NCBI GenBank assembly: GCA_945788155.1
Contig: CALZKX010000081.1
Span: 1-31,495 of the forward strand
DNA: 31,495 bases
Reading direction: 5' to 3'
From: an uncultured Flavobacteriaceae bacterium
Lineage (GTDB): Bacteria; Bacteroidota; Bacteroidia; Flavobacteriales; Flavobacteriaceae
The translations under genes and the position numbers were made by a program. A model generated the notes under the pieces. That model was not told where the DNA came from, ran no database searches, and was given only the letters and a program-made list of their open reading frames with translations. Below are positions 6,647 through 15,105 of the stretch, piece after piece (position 1 is the stretch's first letter; each line of letters opens with the position of its first letter).

Positions 6647-7633
6647 TTGAAATTTAAAAATAATTTTTTGAACAAAAGACCTTTGGTAAGTGTTATTATA
6701 CCAAGCTATAATCATGAATTTTTTTTAAAAGAAAGAATTGATTCAGTTTTAAATCAGTCTTATAAAAACATTGAAATCATTATTTTGGATGATTGCAGTA
6801 CTGATAATAGTATAGATATACTAAACGTGTATAAAAACCATGAAAAGGTTACCCATTTTGTTGTAAATGAAACTAATACAGGTAATACATTTGTTCAGTG
6901 GAATAAGGGAATGCACTTATCAAAAGGTGAATTTATTTGGATAGCCGAGTCAGACGATTTTAATGGGCGTTTTTTTCTAGAGGAAATGCTTGAGCCATTT
7001 GAAAAAGATTCCGAAGTTGTATTGTCTTATTGTCAATCAAATAAAGTTAATAATAAGAGTGAAATACTTGGAGATTGGTTTAATTATACAGTCTCACTAG
7101 ACAAAGATTTATTTACTAAAAATTTCACAATGATTGGAAATGAGTTTATTGAGCACTTTTTAATTTATAAGAACGTAATACCTAATGTTAGTGCCGTTGT
7201 TTTTAGAAGAACAATTTTAGAAGATTTAATTGATTTGAAAATAAAAAATAAATTAAAATACTGTGGAGATTGGTTATTTTATATACAGTTAATTAAAAAT
7301 AAAAAAATATGTTATTCGCCTAAATTATTAAACAATTTCCGTTTTCATGAAAGCAGTGTAATAGCTCGAGCAAACAAAAGTAAAAATTTTATTGAAATAA
7401 AGAATCTAGAATTGTTTTTTAGACACTATTTGATAAAAAGATTGGACTTACATAAACTGTATAATTTTAAAAAAATTAAAAGAAAAAATAAAGACATGAT
7501 TATTAATAATATTAATGAAAAAGCTATTTATTACATGCATAAAAAACAATTTATAGGTTATATTTTACGTCTAAGAGTAATGTTATATAAATTTACTTCA
7601 AGTTTTTTTGATGTAAACAAATTTATATTATAA
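6647..7633 (+). CDS. Family 2 glycosyltransferase
   Basis: GT-A fold inverting glycosyltransferase acting at the cytoplasmic face of the membrane. It starts at TTG 6647 because no ATG precedes the conserved VSVIIPSYN strand (residues 14-22). The nucleotide-binding LDDCSTD is at 47-53, and the metal-binding DxD equivalent is ESDD at 101-104. A C-terminal region rich in Lys, Asn and Ile extends beyond the catalytic domain (328 aa in all). It is 15 bases downstream of the pyruvyltransferase gene and 3 bases upstream of the next transferase. Donor and linkage cannot be predicted. The coding sequence is exceptionally AT-rich: 9 of 60 bases are G or C at 7501-7560. Confidence 0.88.
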   Translation: MKFKNNFLNKRPLVSVIIPSYNHEFFLKERIDSVLNQSYKNIEIIILDDCSTDNSIDILNVYKNHEKVTHFVVNETNTGNTFVQWNKGMHLSKGEFIWIAESDDFNGRFFLEEMLEPFEKDSEVVLSYCQSNKVNNKSEILGDWFNYTVSLDKDLFTKNFTMIGNEFIEHFLIYKNVIPNVSAVVFRRTILEDLIDLKIKNKLKYCGDWLFYIQLIKNKKICYSPKLLNNFRFHESSVIARANKSKNFIEIKNLELFFRHYLIKRLDLHKLYNFKKIKRKNKDMIINNINEKAIYYMHKKQFIGYILRLRVMLYKFTSSFFDVNKFIL

Positions 7634-7636
7634 TTT

Positions 7637-8482
7637 ATGATTTCAGTAATTATTTGTTCTAGGGAAGCAGAATTGGCGAATCAATTAGTAATAAATATAA
7701 AAGAATCTATAGGTTGTGAATATGAAATAATTATAGTAAATAATCAAGATAACAAGTATTCTATTTCTCAAGCATATAATATTGGAATAGAAAAGAGTAA
7801 AGGAGAAATGTTATGCTTTATACATGAAGATGTTTTATTTCATACAATGGATTGGGGTGTTGAAGTTATTAATATTTACAACTCTAATCCAAAAATAGGG
7901 CTAATTGGTGTTGCGGGTGCTAAAATTAAAACTAAAACATCTTCTCCGTGGTGGGATTGTCCTGAAAAATATAAGGTAATGCATATTATTCAGCATGATA
8001 AAAATATTAATATATATAAATCTAGTATAGGTTTTGCACAAGAGGAAATACAGGAAGTGGCTGTAATTGATGGTGTTTTTATGGTTTTAAGAAAAGAAAT
8101 TTTTGTTCAATTTGATGAATTGAATGAAGGATTTCATTGTTATGATTTAAAAATATCACTAGATGTTGTTAAAAAAAAATACAAAGTTGTAGTCTCTAAT
8201 AAAATATTAATTGAACACTATTCAATAGGGCTATTGGATTTGAATTGGTTTAACAGCCTTTTGAAATTTCACAAAAAAAATAAAAATTATTTACCACTTA
8301 ATATTTCAGATGATTCCATAATAGCTAAGGAAGAATTTAATAGTTGTAAGAAATTAGTCTTTTATTGTATAAAATTTGGAAGATTAAAATTGCTTTTTAG
8401 GTATTGGATAAAACTATTTTTTATGAACCCAATCTCTAGGGAACATTTTGATATTGTAAAGTATTTGGTTTTAAAAAAATAA
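7637..8482 (+). CDS. Glycosyltransferase, GT2-like (Glyco_tranf_2_5 type)
   Basis: GT-A glycosyltransferase of a shorter, divergent type. It begins ISVIICSRE instead of the usual VIIPxYN, has IIIVNNQDN at about residues 31-39, and carries FIHEDVLF (61-68), where the acidic HED replaces a DxD. This pattern fits the PF13712 group, whose members include enzymes of bacterial surface glycans. IDGVFMVLRKEIF in the middle is the usual acceptor-side segment. Length is 281 aa. It lies between two other transferases with 2-3 base gaps, so it is translated as part of the same operon. Donor and acceptor are unknown. Confidence 0.82.
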   Translation: MISVIICSREAELANQLVINIKESIGCEYEIIIVNNQDNKYSISQAYNIGIEKSKGEMLCFIHEDVLFHTMDWGVEVINIYNSNPKIGLIGVAGAKIKTKTSSPWWDCPEKYKVMHIIQHDKNINIYKSSIGFAQEEIQEVAVIDGVFMVLRKEIFVQFDELNEGFHCYDLKISLDVVKKKYKVVVSNKILIEHYSIGLLDLNWFNSLLKFHKKNKNYLPLNISDDSIIAKEEFNSCKKLVFYCIKFGRLKLLFRYWIKLFFMNPISREHFDIVKYLVLKK

Positions 8483-8484
8483 TT

Positions 8485-9405
8485 ATGGAATTATATGTGG
8501 TTTTAGTAACCTTTAATGGCGAAAATTGGATAAGCAAATGTATAGATTCATTATATAAGAGTACTGTTGATTTTAAACTTGTAATTATTGATAATAATAG
8601 TCAAGATAGAACCATATCAATTATCAAAAATAGTTTTAAGTATAACCAATTAATTGAATTATCAAATAATATTGGTTTTGGCACAGCGAACAATGTTGGT
8701 ATTAGCCATGCTTTGAACAATAATGCAGATTTTGTTTTTCTATTAAACCAAGATGTTTTTGTTGAATCAAATACATTGAAAGAATTAGTGAAAGTTTCAA
8801 CTAAAAACCCTGATTATGGAATTATAAGTCCAATTCATCTTAATGGAGCTGGAACAGTATTAGATTCAAGCTTTGAATACTATATTTGTAAACAAAGAAG
8901 CAATAATTTTATTTCAGATTTTATTCTAAACAGCAAGAAAAAAGAGCTGTATGATATTCCTATGATAAATGCGGCTGCATGGTTAATACCAAAGAATACA
9001 TTAGAGACTGTAGGAGGTTTTGACCCTATGTTTTTCATGTATGGAGAAGATGATAATTATTGTCAAAGAGTTCAATATCATGGATTAAATATTGGAATAA
9101 CCCCAAAATGTTTGATTAAACATGATTCACAAAATAATTTCAAAGGTGAAGTAGCAAAAGGCAGCAAAAAATATTTTAATAAATTTTCAATAAGATTAAA
9201 AGTTGAATTTGCAAACATAAATAATAATAAATATCAAACTTTTAAAATGCTCAGATGGTACTTTTTAAAATTATTCTTCAAAAATTTAATGACTTTTAAT
9301 ATAAAAGATTCAACAATAAATTTGAAAAAAATAAAAATTATTTTAGAAATGAATTTAAAAGATAGTGTTTTACAAAATAGAATAAAAGGCACACATTATC
9401 TTTAA
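8485..9405 (+). CDS. Family 2 glycosyltransferase, WbbL/rhamnosyltransferase-like
   Basis: GT2 enzyme of the branch that includes dTDP-rhamnosyltransferases such as WbbL. It shows VVLVTFNGENWI at residues 5-16, IIDNNSQD at 34-41, the branch-specific NNIGFGTANNVGI at 61-73, and LLNQD at 86-90 as the metal-binding motif. Later GGFDPMFFMYGEDDNYCQR, near residue 180, is the expected acceptor-side/catalytic segment. Rhamnose specificity is only a family tendency: no rml genes lie in this window, and members of this branch also use other sugars. It is two bases after the preceding gene and 15 before the next. Confidence 0.88.
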   Translation: MELYVVLVTFNGENWISKCIDSLYKSTVDFKLVIIDNNSQDRTISIIKNSFKYNQLIELSNNIGFGTANNVGISHALNNNADFVFLLNQDVFVESNTLKELVKVSTKNPDYGIISPIHLNGAGTVLDSSFEYYICKQRSNNFISDFILNSKKKELYDIPMINAAAWLIPKNTLETVGGFDPMFFMYGEDDNYCQRVQYHGLNIGITPKCLIKHDSQNNFKGEVAKGSKKYFNKFSIRLKVEFANINNNKYQTFKMLRWYFLKLFFKNLMTFNIKDSTINLKKIKIILEMNLKDSVLQNRIKGTHYL

Positions 9406-9420
9406 TATAACCAATTTTAA

Positions 9421-10263
9421 ATGGAAAAATTAGTCTCAGTTATTATACCATGTTATAACGATTATTTATATATTAACGAGGCCATAGATTCTATAAATAA
9501 TCAGGATTATAATAATATCGAAATATTAATAATTGATGATGGTTCAAATCTTAAAACAAAAAAAGTTTTAAATAATATTCGGCAACAAAACACTAATCTT
9601 ATAACTCAAAAAAATTTAGGGCCAAGTGCTGCTAGAAACAATGGAATAAAATTAGCAAAAGGAGAGTATATTTTAACATTGGATGCAGACGATTATTTTG
9701 AACCGAGTTTTATTGGTAAGGCAATTTCAATAATTAAAGCTAATGATAAAATAGGAATGATAAGTTGTTGGGGCAAGGCATTTGGAGATAGAATAAAAGA
9801 AGAGCAAAATATAAAGCCAAAAGGGGGAGGACTTTTTGAAGTTCTTTTTCAATTCCACCCATTTGCATTTGGAAGTTTATTGTATAGAAAAGAATGTTGG
9901 GAAAAAATAAATGGTTATGATGAAAACATGAAGAATGGTTATGAAGATTGGGAATTTAATGTATCGGTTATAAAACAAGGTTGGGAAATATTTATTATTG
10001 AAGATTTTTTATATAATTATAGAGAAAAGCCCAACTCAAGAAATTCATTAGCTAATAGGAATTACCAATTTGAATTGCGTAAATATATATATTTAAAGCA
10101 TAAAAATTTATATGAACAATATTGGGATACTTTGATAGAACAATATTTTGATTTAATTATAGATTTGAAAAACAATAATAATTTTATTTATAACTCATTA
10201 GATTATAAAATTGGAAAAACACTTTTAAAACCAATTCGATTTCTTTTTAATATTTTAAAATAA
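9421..10263 (+). CDS. Family 2 glycosyltransferase (first of a tandem pair)
   Basis: GT-A enzyme with VSVIIPCYND at residues 5-14, IIDDGS at 37-42, the ARNNGI loop near 71-76, and the metal-binding LDADD at 87-91. GYDENMKNGYEDWEF is the acceptor-side/catalytic segment. It is clearly paralogous to the next gene: both share PCYND, the LITQKN stretch, the YRKxCWE segment, GYDENMK.GYEDWEF and a closing YK.GK element. The two therefore arose by tandem duplication and probably make related linkages. It is 280 aa with a 9-base gap to its paralogue. Sugar specificity is not predictable. Confidence 0.88.
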   Translation: MEKLVSVIIPCYNDYLYINEAIDSINNQDYNNIEILIIDDGSNLKTKKVLNNIRQQNTNLITQKNLGPSAARNNGIKLAKGEYILTLDADDYFEPSFIGKAISIIKANDKIGMISCWGKAFGDRIKEEQNIKPKGGGLFEVLFQFHPFAFGSLLYRKECWEKINGYDENMKNGYEDWEFNVSVIKQGWEIFIIEDFLYNYREKPNSRNSLANRNYQFELRKYIYLKHKNLYEQYWDTLIEQYFDLIIDLKNNNNFIYNSLDYKIGKTLLKPIRFLFNILK

Positions 10264-10272
10264 ATTAAATAA

Positions 10273-11124
10273 ATGAGTAATCCACCTCTTGTTTCCGTCA
10301 TAATTCCTTGTTATAACGATAAAGATTATATAAAACAGGCAGTAGAATCAATTTTAAATCAAACATTTCAAAATTTTGAAATCATAATTATTGATGATGG
10401 TTCTGACATAGAAACAAAATTAATTTTATCAAATATTTATCATGCTAAAATAAAACTAATAACACAAAAAAACAGAGGTTTAAGTACTGCAAGAAATGTT
10501 GGGATAAAAAATTCTAATGGAGTTTATTTTTTAACATTAGATTCAGATGATATTTTTGAACCTTCTTTTTTAGAAAAGGCAGTTGAGATATTAAATAGTG
10601 TAAAGATTGTTGGATTTGTATCTTGTTATGTTAATTGTTTTATTCAAATAAATAGACCATTTTTTAAATATAAGCCAGAAGGAGGGGACATCTTCAATTT
10701 TTTATTCAAAAATAATGCAGTTGGAAATTCTTTATATAGAAAAAAATGTTGGGAAGAAGTTCAAGGTTATGATGAGAACATGAAATTTGGTTATGAAGAT
10801 TGGGAATTTCATATAGCTATTTTAAAAAATGGTTGGAAATCTTATGTAATTAAAGAATATCTATTTAATTATAGAAGAAAGCCTAATTCTATGTTAAGTT
10901 TAGCCAATAAAAATTTTGAAGAACAAAATATAGGTTTTGTTATGCATAAACATGAGGATATTTATGTTAATAAATTCAACGAAACAATAGATTATCTCTT
11001 GAATTTATCTATTAAGCATAAAAATAATGAAATCAAATTATCAAATTCTAAAGAATATAAATTAGGTAAAATAATATTGTTTCCATTTAAAAGCTTCAGA
11101 AAATTACTTAAAAAAATAACATGA
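10273..11124 (+). CDS. Family 2 glycosyltransferase (second of a tandem pair)
   Basis: Paralogue of the preceding gene with the same architecture: VSVIIPCYND at residues 7-16, IIDDGSD at 39-45, the ARNVGI loop near 73-78, LDSDD at 89-93 as metal-binding motif, and GYDENMKFGYEDWEFH downstream. Identity to the neighbour is scattered along the whole length but far from complete, so the duplication is not recent. Its stop overlaps the next start in an ATGA junction, indicating translational coupling to the methyltransferase. It is 283 aa. Base composition stays very low; hand count at 10321-10380 is 12 of 60 G+C. Confidence 0.88.
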   Translation: MSNPPLVSVIIPCYNDKDYIKQAVESILNQTFQNFEIIIIDDGSDIETKLILSNIYHAKIKLITQKNRGLSTARNVGIKNSNGVYFLTLDSDDIFEPSFLEKAVEILNSVKIVGFVSCYVNCFIQINRPFFKYKPEGGDIFNFLFKNNAVGNSLYRKKCWEEVQGYDENMKFGYEDWEFHIAILKNGWKSYVIKEYLFNYRRKPNSMLSLANKNFEEQNIGFVMHKHEDIYVNKFNETIDYLLNLSIKHKNNEIKLSNSKEYKLGKIILFPFKSFRKLLKKIT

Positions 11125-12005
11125 AAAAATTACTCTATAAATCCTTAAAAAAAATTGGTTTTAAAATTGAAAATATAAACAAGATAAGAAAAAAAAAGAT
11201 TGAGCATTTGAACTGTTTTGGCGTTAAAAAAAACTCTGAATTGTTAATAAAAAGCTATGACTTTATCCTTAATATTAATAATACATTTGCGAATTTAAAA
11301 ATTGAAGACTCTAACCAAGGATTATTATTTTCTTTTGATAATAATAAAGTTTATGTTGAAACATTTGAAGAGATTTTAATTTTAAATGAAATTTTTGTAT
11401 TAAATCAATATAAACATTACATAAAGGATAAATTAGTGTTAATTGATATAGGTGCAAATATTGGGCTTGCATCAATTTTTTTTTCTAAGTTTAAGAATGT
11501 AGAGAAAATATATGCATATGAGCCAGTTGAAATAACTTATAATCAAGCACTTTTAAATTTTAAACTTAATAAAAGCTGCGAAAAGGTAGAGTTAAAAAAT
11601 TATGGATTAGCAAATAGCAAAAGGAAAGATATTTTTGACTTTAATAAAAATGTTAAGGGTAATACTGGGATAAGAGGTGATTTAAGTAGTAGTTATGTAA
11701 AAGAACTTATTAAAAAGGTTGAAGTCAGCCTTTTGAGTGCTTCTGATGAAATTATTAAAATTTCACAGAATCATAAAAATGCAAAAATTTTTGTAAAGCT
11801 AGATTGTGAAGGAGGAGAATATGAGATTTTTGAAAACTTAGTTAAATCAAAGTGTATTAATGAAATAGATTATTTCATATTAGAATGGCATGATAAAGGC
11901 TCTGAAATAATAGAAAATTTGCTTATAGAGAACGGGTTTTTCTTTTTTTCTCAAAACTTAGGCGTCAATACAGGTTTAATATATGCATATAGAAATGAAT
12001 TCTAA
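11121..12005 (+). CDS. FkbM family methyltransferase
   Basis: SAM-dependent methyltransferase of the FkbM type, common in O-antigen and exopolysaccharide loci, where it O-methylates a sugar. The SAM-binding motif DIGANIG is at residues 109-115, followed by YAYEPVEITYNQA, the usual second strand, and later VKLDCEGGEYEIF, the family's diagnostic motif. The first 90 or so residues are Lys/Asn-rich and have no recognised domain. It overlaps both neighbours: ATGA with the previous transferase, and 11 bases with the next one if that begins at 11995. A methyl group is a classic chain-terminating cap read by Wzt C-terminal domains, so it competes with pyruvate as the export signal here. That role is inference. 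Confidence 0.88.
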   Translation: MKKLLYKSLKKIGFKIENINKIRKKKIEHLNCFGVKKNSELLIKSYDFILNINNTFANLKIEDSNQGLLFSFDNNKVYVETFEEILILNEIFVLNQYKHYIKDKLVLIDIGANIGLASIFFSKFKNVEKIYAYEPVEITYNQALLNFKLNKSCEKVELKNYGLANSKRKDIFDFNKNVKGNTGIRGDLSSSYVKELIKKVEVSLLSASDEIIKISQNHKNAKIFVKLDCEGGEYEIFENLVKSKCINEIDYFILEWHDKGSEIIENLLIENGFFFFSQNLGVNTGLIYAYRNEF

Positions 12006-12942
12006 CTTGCTAATTTCGATTGTTATTCCAGTATTTAATCGGTCACATTTAATTGAAGAAACTCTGCAAAGTATTTTAACTCAGGATTATGAAAATTGGG
12101 AGTGTATTTTAATTGATGATGATAGTACAGATTCAAGCGTGGAAGTTATACAGAATTTTATTAAAAAAGATGAAAGATTTAGATTTTACAGGAGGCCCTT
12201 AATAAAAAAAAAAGGTCCAAGTTCTTGTAGAAACTTTGGATATAAAAAGAGTAAAGGTAGCTGGATTAAATGGTTTGATAGTGATGACATATTAAAATCA
12301 AATGCTTTGTCAACGTTGGTCCCATTTCTAAATAATAATTTTGATGTTGTTATATCTTCTCTTGAATATGTTAATTATAATAAAGTTAAGATTGATAAAA
12401 AACATTGTTTTTTATCTGATAATTTAATAGATGATTATCTTGTAGGGAATATTTCATTTTACGTTTGTACTCCAACATGGAACAGGGAGTTTTTAGAACA
12501 AAGTAACCAATTATTTGATGAAGATATATACAATTTAGATGATTGGGATTTTAATTTAAATATGTTGTATAAAAACCCGAAAATGAAGTTTATTAATGAT
12601 TCATTAATGTTCTATCGCATTCATGAAAATTCCTTATCCAATGAATTAATAAAGTTAAATTTTAATGAAATAAAATCAGAGTTTAAAGCGAGAAATAAAC
12701 ATTTAAAATTATTGGAAATCAATAAAAAAGCAAATCCGATCTTATTAAAGAAGTTTATTAAAAACAGATATTCGTATTTTCTTAGATTAGCGATGATTCA
12801 AAAACACCCAAAAAGGGTTTATTTTTTAATTGGTTTGTTAAAGAGAGAGCTACTGTTATTTAATTTTTTGGTTTTTTTTAAAACATTAACTGGCTTTTTA
12901 GTATATAGAATTTTTAATAGAGGTTATAGGTTAATTAAATAA
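11995..12942 (+). CDS. Family 2 glycosyltransferase
   Basis: GT-A glycosyltransferase. Of two in-frame ATGs (11983 and 11995) I chose the second, which places ISIVIPVFNR at residues 7-16 and shortens the overlap with the methyltransferase to 11 bases. IDDDSTDSS follows at about 40-48, GPSSCRNFG near 74-82, and the metal-binding motif FDSDD at 94-98. DDWDFN is the acceptor-side segment. A run of ten A at 12204-12213 falls in codons 70 to 73, a possible slippage site. The stop overlaps the next ATG by one base (TAATG). Specificity unknown. Confidence 0.87.
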   Translation: MNSNLLISIVIPVFNRSHLIEETLQSILTQDYENWECILIDDDSTDSSVEVIQNFIKKDERFRFYRRPLIKKKGPSSCRNFGYKKSKGSWIKWFDSDDILKSNALSTLVPFLNNNFDVVISSLEYVNYNKVKIDKKHCFLSDNLIDDYLVGNISFYVCTPTWNREFLEQSNQLFDEDIYNLDDWDFNLNMLYKNPKMKFINDSLMFYRIHENSLSNELIKLNFNEIKSEFKARNKHLKLLEINKKANPILLKKFIKNRYSYFLRLAMIQKHPKRVYFLIGLLKRELLLFNFLVFFKTLTGFLVYRIFNRGYRLIK

Positions 12943-14084
12943 TGAGAATATTATTAGTGTCCATGTCTTCCATCCATGTTTTAAGATGGGTAGAGAATTT
13001 AAATAAATCACAACATGAGATTTATTGGTTTGATATTTTAAATAGGGGCGAATTTCAAACCAAAGCTAAACTAACACAAATTTGCAATTGGAAAAAAAGG
13101 AAAGTTAGATACATAAAGGGTGAATATTTTTTAAGCAAGAGAGTTCCATATATTTATAAGTTTATTCAACCACTTTTAGAAACTACAGTTCAAGAAAAAT
13201 TAGAAAGTATAATTAATGAAATAGCTCCAGATGTTATACATAGTTTTGAAATGCAAAAATGCAGTTATCCCTTGATAAATGTTTTATCCAAGTACCCTAA
13301 AATAAAATGGATTTATACATGTTGGGGTAGTGATTTGTATTTTTACAAAAATTTTAAATTACACAGAAAAAAAACAAAAAAGGTTTTAGCTAGAATAGAT
13401 TATTTAATTACAGATTGTAATCGGGATTATTTATTAGCTAAGTCGCTAAAATTTAAAGGTGTATTTTTAGGGGTTTTTCCTGGAGGAGGAGGATATAATT
13501 TAAAAAAGGCATATAAGTTAAAACGACCAATGATTGAGCGTAACGTTATTTTGGTTAAAGGTTATGAGACTAAATTTGGAAGATCTATAAATGTACTTAA
13601 AGCGTTAGTTGAATTGAAAGAAACTTTATATAACTATCAAATAGTTGTATTTGGTGCACATAAAAAAGTTATCAATTTTGTTGAAACAAATAACTTAGAG
13701 TATGGAATTTATAAAAGGCATGAATTATCACATACAGAAGTAATGGAATTAATGGGGAAATCTAAGATATATATTGGAAATAGTATTTCAGATGGAATGC
13801 CAAATACATTGTTAGAGGCAATCGTAATGAATGCTTTTCCAATACAATCAAATCCAGGGAATGTTTCTGTAGAAATCATAGAACCTGAAATTAATGGCTT
13901 AATAATAGAAAACCCAGAGAACATTTCTGAAATAAAAGCAAAAATCAATGTAGCTCTAGAATATAATAATGAGGATTTTGAAAAATTTGCGAATGTGAAT
14001 ACAAAAATCACTGAAAAAAAATTAAGCAATGTTGTTGTTAATCAAAGAATTATAAATGCTTATAGTAAGATATCTAATTTATAA
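12942..14084 (+). CDS. Family 4 (GT-B fold) glycosyltransferase
   Basis: Two-domain GT-B enzyme of 380 aa. The N-terminal domain opens with RILLVSMSSIHVLRWVENL, where a histidine and the RWVENL segment are typical of a GT4 subgroup in Bacteroidota. DVIHSFEMQKCSYPL and YTCWGSDLY follow. The C-terminal nucleotide-binding domain contains NSISDGMPNTLLEAIVMNAFPIQSN (near residues 285-310), the position of the E-x7-E region. It has no signal peptide or membrane span and acts at the inner face of the membrane. It closes the very AT-rich transferase block. Two bases separate it from the next gene. Donor sugar unknown. Confidence 0.87.
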   Translation: MRILLVSMSSIHVLRWVENLNKSQHEIYWFDILNRGEFQTKAKLTQICNWKKRKVRYIKGEYFLSKRVPYIYKFIQPLLETTVQEKLESIINEIAPDVIHSFEMQKCSYPLINVLSKYPKIKWIYTCWGSDLYFYKNFKLHRKKTKKVLARIDYLITDCNRDYLLAKSLKFKGVFLGVFPGGGGYNLKKAYKLKRPMIERNVILVKGYETKFGRSINVLKALVELKETLYNYQIVVFGAHKKVINFVETNNLEYGIYKRHELSHTEVMELMGKSKIYIGNSISDGMPNTLLEAIVMNAFPIQSNPGNVSVEIIEPEINGLIIENPENISEIKAKINVALEYNNEDFEKFANVNTKITEKKLSNVVVNQRIINAYSKISNL

Positions 14085-14086
14085 TT

Positions 14087-15103
14087 ATGCGAATAGGGTT
14101 TAATCCAAATAAAGACAAGGTGCTATTAAAATCTGATTTTTTTCATCAAGTTATCGTTCCTGTATATATTCCACATCAAGAAGATTATTTTAAAGACAGC
14201 TTTCAAATATTGAAGTATTGTTTAACCTCGCTATTTAAAACAAGTCACTCTAGAACTTATTTTACTATTGTAAATAATGGCAGTACTAAAATTGTTGTAG
14301 ATTATTTGAATAGCCTATTAGATGAAGGGAAAATTCAAGAAGTTATTCATACGTCATCAATAGGTAAATTAAATGCTATTTTAAAGGGAATTGTTGGGCA
14401 GCAATTTAAATTAATTACTATTACAGATGCGGACGTACTTTTTATGAACAAATGGCAAAAGGCAACATATGATGTATTTGATGGCTTTCCTGAAACAGGA
14501 GCAGTAAGCCCTATACCTAACTCAAAAATGTTAAGACATTATACCTCCAATATTTTATGGGATAATTTATTTTCAAAAAAGATTAAATTCACTCCTGTTC
14601 AAGACAGTAAGAGCATGAAGGCATTTGCTGAAAGTATTGGGAACACTGATTTATATAATAAGGTTCATTTAGACAAAAATTTAACTATTTCTAATAAATC
14701 TCATAAGGCCTTAGTGGGAGCAGGTCATGCTGTGACTACATATAATGCTGTTTGTTTTAGATCTTTAAAAGAATTATATTCTAAATATGGTTTAGGTGGT
14801 AATAGCGAACAATTACTTCTAGATAAGCCAGTAGTAGATCATGGATATTGGCGATTATCAACAGAAAAAAACTATGCATTTCATATGGGAAATATTATAG
14901 AAAAATGGATGAAAGATAAATTGATGAAGATTGAAGTAGAAGATAATCCATCTGCAAACTTAAATCTAAAGTATAAATCTAAGAATGTTTTTATTTATTG
15001 GTTTAAAATATCAATATTCTCAAGAGTTATATTTAGAAAACCTATTTGGAGATTGTATTTAAAATATAAAGGATTGACTGCTTATGAAGCAAAGATATAT
15101 TAA
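14087..15103 (+). CDS. Putative GT-A glycosyltransferase, unassigned family
   Basis: The 338-residue protein shows a GT-A-like plan: QVIVPVYIPH near residues 21-30, IVNNGST at 61-67, and TITDADVLF at 111-119, in which DAD (114-116) is the likely metal-binding motif. The N-terminus lacks the standard VSVIIPxYN opening, and the middle (about 135-215) is not one I recognise. GAGHAVTTYNAVCFR may be the acceptor-side segment. It lies two bases upstream of neuA, so it is one of two candidates to add the sialic acid made by neuABC, although it shows none of the motifs I know from GT38, GT42, GT52 or GT80 sialyltransferases. Confidence 0.7.
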   Translation: MRIGFNPNKDKVLLKSDFFHQVIVPVYIPHQEDYFKDSFQILKYCLTSLFKTSHSRTYFTIVNNGSTKIVVDYLNSLLDEGKIQEVIHTSSIGKLNAILKGIVGQQFKLITITDADVLFMNKWQKATYDVFDGFPETGAVSPIPNSKMLRHYTSNILWDNLFSKKIKFTPVQDSKSMKAFAESIGNTDLYNKVHLDKNLTISNKSHKALVGAGHAVTTYNAVCFRSLKELYSKYGLGGNSEQLLLDKPVVDHGYWRLSTEKNYAFHMGNIIEKWMKDKLMKIEVEDNPSANLNLKYKSKNVFIYWFKISIFSRVIFRKPIWRLYLKYKGLTAYEAKIY

Positions 15104-15105
15104 TT

